A DNA stretch of 28,884 bases from a virus: positions 1-28,884 of IMG/VR virus record IMGVR_UViG_3300022074_000274. One strand, 5' to 3'. Positions within the stretch are counted from its first letter, which is position 1; each line of letters begins with the position of its first letter. Positions 1-6,056 of the stretch are shown piece after piece. Made by a program: the position numbers and the translations under genes. The notes beneath the pieces were generated by a model that was given only the letters and a program-made list of their open reading frames with translations, searched no databases and was not told where the DNA came from.

Positions 1-149
1 ATCCCACACTAAGTATTCGTTTCTGTTTTCAAAACGCAAACAACAAACTTAGTAAAGCTAAAAGAAGTCTGACGTATTGGCAATGGGCTGAACGTCATGG
101 CTTCCTTTGGTGTAACAAGACTATCCCAAAAGAATGGTATGACAAGTAA
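1..149 (+). CDS. Endonuclease I (T7 gp3-like Holliday-junction resolvase), C-terminal fragment
   Basis: The gene is cut by the left edge of the window. Its frame (codons starting at position 3) is open from the edge and ends at TAA 147-149, giving about 48 residues. The tail contains SIRFCFQNANNKLSK, then TYWQWAERHGFLWCNK and TIPKEWYDK. This lines up with the end of T7 endonuclease I as I remember it (DIRIVFSS...TKL...SYGEFCEKHGIKFADKLIPAEWI), with the F-x-x-x-x-x-KL, W/F-C/A-E-K/R-HG and IPxEW positions shared. In T7 this enzyme cuts branched DNA, resolves recombination and packaging intermediates, and helps degrade host DNA. The catalytic residues lie in the missing part. The last 11 bases overlap the preferred start of the primase-helicase, which suggests translational coupling. 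The identification rests on a short stretch but fits the T7 gene order 3-4. Confidence 0.72.
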   Translation, partial: PTLSIRFCFQNANNKLSKAKRSLTYWQWAERHGFLWCNKTIPKEWYDK

Positions 150-1731
150 GTACAAGAGCAAAGAGCCTTGCCCTGAGTGCGGAAGCAAAGATAACGTAGC
201 TGTTTATGATGATGGTCATAAGCATTGCTTTGGATGCGGATGGCAATATCAACCAGGTAAAGATAAGCCAACTAAAACATTTACACCAATGAAGAAACAA
301 TGGAAGCCTTTAGTTGCATCCCCTTGCGAACTACCTAAACGTGGAATCACTAAAGAAACTTGCGAACTATTTGGTTATGGTATTGCAAATTTTAATGGAG
401 CTGATTGCCAAGTAGCTAGCTATAAAAGTCAAAGCGGAACACTAGCTGCACAACATATAAGATTTAGAGACAAGAGATTTATATGGCAGGGAGAGTTAAA
501 AGATATAAAGCTATGGGGTCAGGATTTATGGAGACAACATAATACTGGACAAACATTTGTTGTCATTACTGAAGGAGAGATAGATGCAATGTCTGTATCC
601 CAGGTGCAGGGTAACAAGTTTCCTGTAGTAAGTTTGCCTTCGGGAGCGCAATCTGCTACGAAGTATGTAGCTGCAAATTTATCATGGTTATCTCAGTTTG
701 TCCGTATAGTTATTTGTTTTGACTCGGACGCACCTGGTTTGGATGCTGCCGAAAAGGTTGCAAAAGTCCTACCTACTGGCAAGGCAGCTATCGCTAACCT
801 ACCAAGAAAGGATGCTAATGAAATGCTCCTCGCAGGGGAGGGCGAGCTACTCAAGGACTTACTCTGGAAGGCAAGCCCTGTCAGACCCGACAACATACAC
901 TCTGCCTATAATTTATGGGAAGATTTAATTAAGGAAGATACCTCTAAGGTATGTAGTTATCCCTTCCCAGAATTAAATAGGATATGTTGTGGCTTTCGTA
1001 AGCAAAGTTTAACTACTATCTGCGCTGGAACTGGAGTCGGCAAGAGCCTACTCTGTCGAGAATTGGCTCATCATTTTTTAGTTAACGGACTTCGAGTAGG
1101 GTGGATTGGATTAGAAGAAAGTAGCAAGAGAAGTTTACAGGGCATACTATCTATTGCAGTAAACAAACCATTACACCTGGACGAGAAAGCAATAGACCAG
1201 GAAGAACTAAGACAAGCGTTTGATTATTTATTTAGCGACAATAATTTTATACTGTTACAACACTTTGGTTCTCTTGACCCTGACCGATTGATAGATCAGA
1301 TAACATACATGGCAACTGGCGAGGAGTGTGACGTTATATTCCTGGATCATATTTCCCTGGTAGTGAGTGGACTAAGTGATGGGGATGAGAGAAAACAAAT
1401 AGATGTATGCTGCACCAAGTTAAGACAAGTGGTAGAAAAAACTGGAGTAGGTTTAGTTATGGTTAGTCACTTAAGAAGGACGGATGGTAAGCCAGCCGAG
1501 GAGGGAGGAGACGTTAACCTACAAAGTTTGAGAGGTAGCAGTTCCATAGCCCAGCTAAGTGACCTCGTAATTTGTGGCATTAGGTCGCAACAAGATACAG
1601 CAACATCAAACGAACTACAGTTAAAAGTATTAAAGAATAGACATAGCGGCACATTAGGTCGAGCAGACAAGCTCGAATACAACGAAACAACTGGCAGATT
1701 ATCTGCTTCCCTTACTGATTTTTTATTATGA
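139..1731 (+). CDS. DNA primase-helicase (T7 gp4-like)
   Basis: Bifunctional replicative enzyme that makes RNA primers and unwinds DNA at the phage fork. Numbering is from ATG 139 (530 aa). An N-terminal zinc-binding domain has Cys11/Cys14 and Cys30/Cys33 (CPEC...CFGC). A TOPRIM primase core follows with TEGEID at 144-149 and FDSD at 194-197. The RecA-like helicase has Walker A GTGVGKS at 297-303, Walker B FLDH with Asp403, the sensor-like VSHL with His444, and an arginine-finger candidate Arg501 in LKNRHSG. DHISLVVSG and LRGSSSIAQLSD closely match T7 gp4. An in-frame ATG at 97 would add 14 residues, but the 139 start puts the zinc finger at the family's usual distance from the N-terminus and shortens the overlap with the upstream gene. 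The stop overlaps the exonuclease start (ATGA). No DNA polymerase gene follows it, unlike T7. Confidence 0.96.
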   Translation: MTSKYKSKEPCPECGSKDNVAVYDDGHKHCFGCGWQYQPGKDKPTKTFTPMKKQWKPLVASPCELPKRGITKETCELFGYGIANFNGADCQVASYKSQSGTLAAQHIRFRDKRFIWQGELKDIKLWGQDLWRQHNTGQTFVVITEGEIDAMSVSQVQGNKFPVVSLPSGAQSATKYVAANLSWLSQFVRIVICFDSDAPGLDAAEKVAKVLPTGKAAIANLPRKDANEMLLAGEGELLKDLLWKASPVRPDNIHSAYNLWEDLIKEDTSKVCSYPFPELNRICCGFRKQSLTTICAGTGVGKSLLCRELAHHFLVNGLRVGWIGLEESSKRSLQGILSIAVNKPLHLDEKAIDQEELRQAFDYLFSDNNFILLQHFGSLDPDRLIDQITYMATGEECDVIFLDHISLVVSGLSDGDERKQIDVCCTKLRQVVEKTGVGLVMVSHLRRTDGKPAEEGGDVNLQSLRGSSSIAQLSDLVICGIRSQQDTATSNELQLKVLKNRHSGTLGRADKLEYNETTGRLSASLTDFLL

Positions 1732-2468
1732 CTTTATTAATTGACGGAGATCACTTGGCTTTTACTGCTGCTTGTGCAGTAGAACAAGTAGTTGAATGGG
1801 AGACTAATGTATGGACTACTCATTCTTTCTTAAGTGATGCAACAAAAGTAGTTAACGCAAAGCTAAATGGCTTCATTGATATAGCTGAAGATAAAGATGT
1901 TGTAATGACATTTAGTTCTTACCCTACATTTAGGCATGAAATATACCAGGACTATAAAGCAAACAGAGTAACTAAGCGGAAGCCTACAGTATTTAAACCA
2001 TTAATAGAATGGATGGAACAGGAATGGGAGTCAATAAGATATACAAACTGCGAAGGGGATGACGTACTTGGAGTACTAGCTACATCAAAAGCATACCCTG
2101 ATCCAGTTATTGTAAGTGTTGATAAAGATATGAGAACTATACCTTGCAAGCTATTAGCTGGAGACGATCTCGAACTAATAACTAAGAGACAAGCTGATAG
2201 AAATTGGATGAAGCAAGCGTGTAGTGGAGATCCGACTGATAACTATAAAGGTATTCCAGGAGTAGGCATGGTTGGGGCTGAAAAAATTTTAGGGGATAGC
2301 ATTAAGTTGGAAGATATGTGGCAGAAAGTAGTTGAAGCGTATAAGAAACAGAACTTAACTTATGCTGACGCACTATTAAATGCCAGGCTGTCGAGGATAC
2401 TACGTCAAGAAGATATTAATTTAAATACAGGTAAGATTAAATTGTGGTCGCCAAAGAAAAAATCATAG
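1728..2468 (+). CDS. 5'-3' exonuclease (T7 gp6-like, flap/PIN-fold nuclease)
   Basis: A 246-aa nuclease of the T7 gp6 / 5'-nuclease family. It removes RNA primers, degrades host DNA to supply nucleotides and supports recombination. The metal-binding acidic residues are in the usual order: Asp6 and Asp8 (LLIDGDHLAF), EGDD at 109-112, SVDKD with Asp132 and Asp134, and GDPTDN with Asp168 and Asp171. The helical-arch motif YKANR lies at 76-80. The helix-hairpin-helix GIPGVGMVGAEKIL, which binds the DNA backbone, follows the last acidic pair. The start is fixed by the ATGA overlap with the helicase stop. No Shine-Dalgarno sequence is visible, so coupled translation is likely. The last 6 bases overlap the 3' end of an opposing small gene. 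Confidence 0.95.
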   Translation: MTLLIDGDHLAFTAACAVEQVVEWETNVWTTHSFLSDATKVVNAKLNGFIDIAEDKDVVMTFSSYPTFRHEIYQDYKANRVTKRKPTVFKPLIEWMEQEWESIRYTNCEGDDVLGVLATSKAYPDPVIVSVDKDMRTIPCKLLAGDDLELITKRQADRNWMKQACSGDPTDNYKGIPGVGMVGAEKILGDSIKLEDMWQKVVEAYKKQNLTYADALLNARLSRILRQEDINLNTGKIKLWSPKKKS

Positions 2469-2615
2469 ATCAAGTGGGTTTTTCTTTTTCTTTTTAGGAA
2501 AGCCAGCTTGCATATTGGAATAAGCCTTTGATGATATAGTGCTATCCTTCTTACTTCTACTTGTACCAGCTTTCTTTCTTTTGTTTATATTGTAATACAA
2601 CCCTTTCTTAGCCAT
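2463..2615 (-). CDS. Small basic conserved phage protein (MAKKGLY family)
   Basis: A 50-aa, very lysine-rich protein beginning MAKKGLYYNINKRKKAG and containing KKDSTISSKAYS and a KKKKK run near the end. It resembles small basic proteins I recall from many marine T7-like phages (MAKKGLYANIHAKRKRIA...), whose function is unknown. That resemblance, especially at the N-terminus, is why I chose ATG 2615 rather than the in-frame ATG 2648. It is the only - strand gene in the left arm, and its tail overlaps the exonuclease stop by 6 bp, so it would be transcribed against its neighbours. No Shine-Dalgarno sequence is visible. A nucleic-acid-binding or packaging role is possible from its charge but is only inference. 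Confidence 0.6.
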   Translation of the reverse strand: MAKKGLYYNINKRKKAGTSRSKKDSTISSKAYSNMQAGFPKKKKKNPLDL

Positions 2616-2653
2616 AGTAATTAAAGTAGTATGTCTATAACTTAGCATTGTTT

Positions 2654-2842
2654 ATGGAAGCTGACGACTTATTTCCTCCTATTGATGAAGCATTAATTAG
2701 AAAGTTAAATGAAATATATCCAGAAAAATGTCCTGATCTTGATATTAAAGATCGTCAGATATGGTATGACTCTGGACAAAGAAGTGTGGTAAAGATGCTA
2801 ATTTCCGTTTATGATGAGCAAAGTAACATATCAGGGAGCTAG
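2654..2842 (+). CDS. Conserved phage protein of unknown function
   Basis: A 62-aa protein starting MEADDLFPPIDEALI. The core PEKCPDLDIKDRQIWYDSGQ followed by RSVVKML matches a short family I recall from marine T7-like phages (PDRCPDL...DREIW...AGQRSVV), often found just before the portal. Its function is not known. An upstream TTG at 2648 is in frame, but ATG 2654 is the natural start. There is no signal peptide or membrane segment. It is part of a run of small genes leading to the portal and ends 2 bp before the next start, so the genes are probably co-transcribed. Gene reality is well supported by composition and context. Confidence 0.8.
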   Translation: MEADDLFPPIDEALIRKLNEIYPEKCPDLDIKDRQIWYDSGQRSVVKMLISVYDEQSNISGS

Positions 2843-2844
2843 TT

Positions 2845-3156
2845 ATGTGCGGAGGAGGAGGTCGTCCACCCGATAGATCGGAAGAAACTCTTAGGTTGCA
2901 GCGTGAACAAATGGCTGAACAGAAGAGACAGTATGAACAAACTAGAACAGACCAGGCTGACAGACAAGCCGAGCAAGAAAAGATTGCTACTGCTCCATCT
3001 GCTCCCCCACCATCTGCAACAGCTCAACGTCCAGCAGCAGCACTTGAGATACCAGGAGGAAGTGCAGGCTTAGGTGCAGCTCAACAACGTAGAGGTTATG
3101 GAAGAAGGAGATTAAGAACTGATTTACTTTCTGGATCAGGTTTACAAATACCTTAA
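2845..3156 (+). CDS. Small portal-proximal phage protein, MCGGGG type
   Basis: A 103-aa protein with the N-terminus MCGGGGRPPDRSEE. It has a charged, Gln/Glu/Arg-rich helical stretch at about 18-46 (RLQREQMAEQKRQYEQ), probably a coiled coil, then a Pro/Ala-rich linker and a basic C-terminal motif RRGYGRRRLRTDLLSG. Proteins with an MCGG start, a QREQ-type coiled coil and an RxGRRSLxTG-like end are common next to portal genes in marine podoviruses. Their role is not established, and a minor virion component is a guess. A good ribosome binding site, GGGAG, sits about 6 bases before the ATG, one of the few clear ones in this window. The gene lies 4 bp before the portal. Confidence 0.8.
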   Translation: MCGGGGRPPDRSEETLRLQREQMAEQKRQYEQTRTDQADRQAEQEKIATAPSAPPPSATAQRPAAALEIPGGSAGLGAAQQRRGYGRRRLRTDLLSGSGLQIP

Positions 3157-3160
3157 ATAA

Positions 3161-4879
3161 ATGGAAGTCACACTAACAAGTGACTTGGATGCTACTGGTA
3201 AGTCTTATTCGTCAGACGAAAAGAAAGGAGTTACAGTTGCGTCTAAGTACGAACAACAAAAATCTAAACGTAATCCTTATGCGGATATAGCAAGGAAGTG
3301 TGCAGAGGTTACTATACCTTTTGAATTTCCAGATACACAATATTCTGGATCAGCCAGGGCAAGGATAACTACACCTCATCAAAGTGTAGGAGCAAGAGGT
3401 GTTTCTAATATTGCTAACAAGCTAGGTCTTAGTCTCTTCCCTCCCAACACAAGTATGTTTAAGTTGGAGATAGATGACTTAGCATTAAGACTTCAGGATG
3501 TTGATCCTCAACAAAAGACAGAGTTAGATAGTGCTTGCGTGAAGGTAGAGTTAGCAGTTAATACTATGCTCGAAACATTATCTGCAAGAGCAGCATTGTA
3601 TGAAGCATTTAAACAATTAGTTATTGCAGGGAATGTATTGCTATATGTAAATCCAACTGGTATTCGAGTATTACATCTTGAAAGATTTACAATCACTCGT
3701 GACCCAATGGGTAATGTAGAAGAAATAATAATAGAAGAAGAAGTAAATCCTAAGTTACTTCCAAAAGGATTTCTTTCTACTCCTGACGCAAAACAATACG
3801 ATAAAGATTATGGGAAGAAAGATGTAAAAATTTATACTTGCGTTAAATACAAAGATGATAAGTGTCATTGGTATCAAGAGGTAAAAGGTAAACCAGTTCC
3901 AGGGACTAATGGTATGAGTCCGAGGGAATGTAGTCCATTTATACCCCTTCGGTTTCAGCAGATGGACGGAGAAGACTACGGACGTTCATACATTGAGCAA
4001 TGGTATGGCGACCTTTCTGCTCTTGAGAATTTATATCAGGCAGTATTGGAAGCTAGTGCAGCTATGAGTAAAATTTTATTTATGGTTAATCCTAATGGCA
4101 CTACAAGACCAAGAGCATTAAGTAACGCAGAGAATGGAGCTATCATCCAGGGCAATGCTGCTGACGTTACAGTTCTCCAAAGCCAGGGCAAGTTAAATGA
4201 TATGAGCCTGGCAAACAATACTATAGATAGGATCGAAGCCAGGCTTGAGTTTGCTTTCTTGTTTAATAGCGCAGTACAAAGACAAGCTGAAAGAGTTACA
4301 GCCGAAGAGATCCGCTATGTTGCTGAGTCATTAGATGAAAGTCTAGCTGGTTTGTATTCTGTATTAACCCAGGAACTACAACTACCTCTAGTTCGTAGGT
4401 TGATATACATAATGCAAAGAACTAACAAGATACCAGAGTTTCCTAAAGGACAAGATGGAAAAGATTTAATGATGCCTAAACCAGTTACAGGTTTAGAAGC
4501 TGTAGGTAGAGGGGATGACAGGAATAAGTTAATCGAATTTATGGGAGCTGCGACAGATACATTAGGCAAAGAAACAATAGAAAAGTATATCAATATGGAA
4601 GAAGCCTTAAGAAGATTAGCTGCAAGTAGTTCTATTGATGTAACTAACCTGGTTAAGACTTCGCAACAGTTACAAGAAGAACAACAGGCAGCAGCACAAG
4701 CACAACAAGAAATGCAGCAACAAGAAATGATGGGTAATATGATGACAAGCCCTGCTGCTGGTAAAATAGCAGACAATCTAACACAACCTGGAAGTCCTTA
4801 TGGCAATCAAATCCAACAAAACCTCGGAGGTGGAGAACAAGGAGACGCTGTCTCTGGAATCATCCCAACCGCCAATTAG
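3161..4879 (+). CDS. Portal protein (T7 gp8-like head-tail connector)
   Basis: A 572-aa portal subunit, which would form the 12-fold ring that nucleates capsid assembly, carries the DNA-packaging motor and joins the tail. Similarity to T7 gp8 runs along the protein: HQSVGARGVSNIANKLGLSL, FKQLVIAGNVLLY, the nearly identical MDGEDYGRSYIEQWYGDL, FLFNSAVQRQAERVTAEEIR, and SVLTQELQLPLVRRLIY. The last 70 residues are rich in Gln, Met and Ala (coiled-coil-like) and more variable, which accounts for the length above the roughly 536 aa of T7. The start ATG 3161 is 4 bp after the previous stop and lacks a clear Shine-Dalgarno sequence. A 7-bp inverted repeat lies just inside the gene. The 3' end overlaps a probable 52-aa gene in another frame. 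Confidence 0.97.
   Translation: MEVTLTSDLDATGKSYSSDEKKGVTVASKYEQQKSKRNPYADIARKCAEVTIPFEFPDTQYSGSARARITTPHQSVGARGVSNIANKLGLSLFPPNTSMFKLEIDDLALRLQDVDPQQKTELDSACVKVELAVNTMLETLSARAALYEAFKQLVIAGNVLLYVNPTGIRVLHLERFTITRDPMGNVEEIIIEEEVNPKLLPKGFLSTPDAKQYDKDYGKKDVKIYTCVKYKDDKCHWYQEVKGKPVPGTNGMSPRECSPFIPLRFQQMDGEDYGRSYIEQWYGDLSALENLYQAVLEASAAMSKILFMVNPNGTTRPRALSNAENGAIIQGNAADVTVLQSQGKLNDMSLANNTIDRIEARLEFAFLFNSAVQRQAERVTAEEIRYVAESLDESLAGLYSVLTQELQLPLVRRLIYIMQRTNKIPEFPKGQDGKDLMMPKPVTGLEAVGRGDDRNKLIEFMGAATDTLGKETIEKYINMEEALRRLAASSSIDVTNLVKTSQQLQEEQQAAAQAQQEMQQQEMMGNMMTSPAAGKIADNLTQPGSPYGNQIQQNLGGGEQGDAVSGIIPTAN
3165..3186 (+). other. Inverted repeat (hairpin) at the portal start codon
   Basis: AAGTCAC (3165-3171) and GTGACTT (3180-3186) are perfect inverted repeats with an 8-base loop, beginning two bases after the portal ATG. 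In mRNA this could form a 7-bp hairpin covering codons 2-9. It could affect portal translation or act as an RNase processing site, as RNase III sites do in T7. It lacks a U-tract, so it is not a terminator. Chance is possible. Confidence 0.35.
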
Positions 4880-4958
4880 TAAAACTGAAGTAGTTTCTGA
4901 CCAACCGAGAGAAATTATTATTACACCAGAAATGGTTGAAGAATTTAAAAACAATTAA
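4800..4958 (+). CDS. Probable 52-aa gene overlapping the portal 3' end
   Basis: An uninterrupted frame of 52 codons starts at ATG 4800, runs 80 bp inside the portal gene in a different frame, and ends at TAA 4956-4958, six bases before the scaffold ATG. The translation begins MAIKSNKTSEVENKETLSLE and ends with PREIIITPEMVEEFKNN. It is acidic and hydrophilic. A Shine-Dalgarno-like GGAAG lies about 5 bases upstream of the ATG. It fills what would otherwise be an 85-bp gap between portal and scaffold in a tightly packed region, which is the main argument that it is real. I do not recognise a function. The overlap could also be fortuitous. Confidence 0.5.
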   Translation: MAIKSNKTSEVENKETLSLESSQPPISKTEVVSDQPREIIITPEMVEEFKNN

Positions 4959-4964
4959 TTAATT

Positions 4965-5747
4965 ATGCCAGAACCAATTACTATTACCGACCAGGGTACT
5001 CCTTCTTTATCAGAAGATAACCAAGCTGCATTAGAAGAACTAAAGCAAGCCGAAGCGGATCTTGAAAAAGAGAACGCTGTAACCCAGGAAGAACAGTTAA
5101 TCGGAGGAGAGTTTCAATCACAAGAAGATTTACTTGCTGCTTACCAGGAACTAAAAGGAAAGCAAGAGCAAGCTAGTTCTTCAGATGAACCGCAAACTGC
5201 TCAAGAGATTTACGGAGAGACAGTTGGCAACAAGCTCGAAGAAGCTGGAGTTAACTACACCAAGATCAATGAGTACTGGCAAGAGAACGGAGAGATTACA
5301 GACAAGCATTACAAGGAGCTGGAGAAAGCTGGCTTCCCTAAAGGTATAGTTGATGCACACTTGGGAGGTTTAAAGAACCAAGCTAGTGTATATGAATCTG
5401 ACCTGGTAGAAATTAAGAATACCTATGGAGGAGAGGAAGCCTTTACTTCCATGCAACTTTGGGCAAGAGACAATTTAACTGACGCAGAAAAATCTGCTTA
5501 TACTGCTGGTATAAATAGTGGTGTATTGGAAACAGTTAAGCTAACTGTTGCTGGACTTCATGCCAGGTACAGTAATTCTGTTGGTAGTGAACCTGATCTT
5601 ATTTCTGGTAAGGCTGCTACATACTCAAGTGATAAGTTCGAGAGTACTGCTCAGTTAGAGGAAGCAATGAATGATCCTCGATACAGAAAAGATCCAGCCT
5701 TTAGAGCAAAGGTAGAAGATAAGTTAGGTAGGTCTAGTATTTTTTAA
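4965..5747 (+). CDS. Scaffolding protein (T7 gp9-like capsid assembly protein)
   Basis: A 260-aa acidic, helical protein directly downstream of the portal, the position of gp9 in T7. The N-terminal third is rich in Glu, Gln and Asp with predicted long helices (NQAALEELKQAEADLEKENA, FQSQEDLLAAYQELKGKQEQ). The middle has GFPKGIVDAHLGGLKNQA and the FTSMQLWARDNLTDAEKSAY segment typical of phage scaffolds (a W-A-x-x-N/F-L-xxxE motif). The C-terminus, YRKDPAFRAKVEDKLGRSSIF, with its D-P-A-Y/F-R repeat style, resembles the capsid-binding ends of podovirus scaffolds. It would fill the procapsid and leave during DNA packaging. It has no Shine-Dalgarno sequence and is the last gene of the + strand arm. 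Its usual partner, the capsid gene, is 22 kb away on the other strand. Confidence 0.92.
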   Translation: MPEPITITDQGTPSLSEDNQAALEELKQAEADLEKENAVTQEEQLIGGEFQSQEDLLAAYQELKGKQEQASSSDEPQTAQEIYGETVGNKLEEAGVNYTKINEYWQENGEITDKHYKELEKAGFPKGIVDAHLGGLKNQASVYESDLVEIKNTYGGEEAFTSMQLWARDNLTDAEKSAYTAGINSGVLETVKLTVAGLHARYSNSVGSEPDLISGKAATYSSDKFESTAQLEEAMNDPRYRKDPAFRAKVEDKLGRSSIF

Positions 5748-5759
5748 TCGGCAGATTAA
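5744..5759. other. Small palindrome at the convergent junction of the two arms
   Basis: TTAATC-GGCA-GATTAA is a perfect 6-bp inverted repeat spanning the scaffold stop codon and the 27-bp gap between the convergent scaffold gene and the - strand gene at 5775. This is where a bidirectional terminator would be expected. The stem is short and mostly A-T, and there is no U-tract on the + strand side, so terminator function is doubtful. Confidence 0.3.
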
Positions 5760-5774
5760 TCCTTAGTATCTCCA

Positions 5775-6056
5775 CTATGGTTTAGGATATTTGTCTTTAG
5801 TTGCTTTGATAGTAGCCTTCCAAGCATCTATGCCTTCATGGTATATTTGATCGAATTGTTGTGCTGTTGATGGATATTCTTTTTGTCTTTTGTTTTGATA
5901 ATCTTGTTTTGTAAATTCAGCTTCTACAACAGTCATATCAATAGTAATTTCTTTGTTGTCTTTATCAAATGCTTTATAAGCATCTGTATCTAAATCTTTA
6001 GTTACACTTACAGCATCACTATACAAATTATAAATACAAGTAGTTTTATCAATCAT
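5775..6056 (-). CDS. Small tail-fibre-associated protein (probable assembly chaperone), copy 2
   Basis: A 93-aa protein starting MIDKTTCIYNLYSDA. The start at 6056 is fixed by an ATGA overlap with the upstream fibre gene; a longer TTG start at 6071 is less likely. Its C-terminus has the pattern EYPS-x-x-QQFDQIYHEGIDAWKATI followed by KDKYPKP. Small proteins with this YP-x(3)-Q-x-D-x-x-Y-x-x-G-x-x-x-W motif commonly follow fibre genes in marine cyanophages and related phages. A fibre assembly or chaperone role is inferred from position only. The 121-aa protein at 7297-7662 ends with a related motif, so the two are probably distant paralogues. This is the last gene of the - strand arm. Confidence 0.7.
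   Translation of the reverse strand: MIDKTTCIYNLYSDAVSVTKDLDTDAYKAFDKDNKEITIDMTVVEAEFTKQDYQNKRQKEYPSTAQQFDQIYHEGIDAWKATIKATKDKYPKP

Noticed and set aside
97-138. Upstream ATG at 97 as the primase-helicase start
   Set aside because: It gives a 53-bp overlap with the endonuclease I frame and 14 extra residues that match nothing in gp4; ATG 139 places the zinc finger normally.
4315-4776. 153-aa open frame on the - strand inside the portal gene
   Set aside because: It is Ser/Leu/Cys-rich low-complexity sequence produced by the complement of the Gln/Ala-rich portal C-terminus; the portal call is certain.
5748-5774. Inverted repeats at the ends of the inverted block (compared with 27762-27873) as traces of site-specific inversion
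   Set aside because: Only very short matches such as ATCCTT are shared, no more than expected by chance, and there is no invertase gene in the window.
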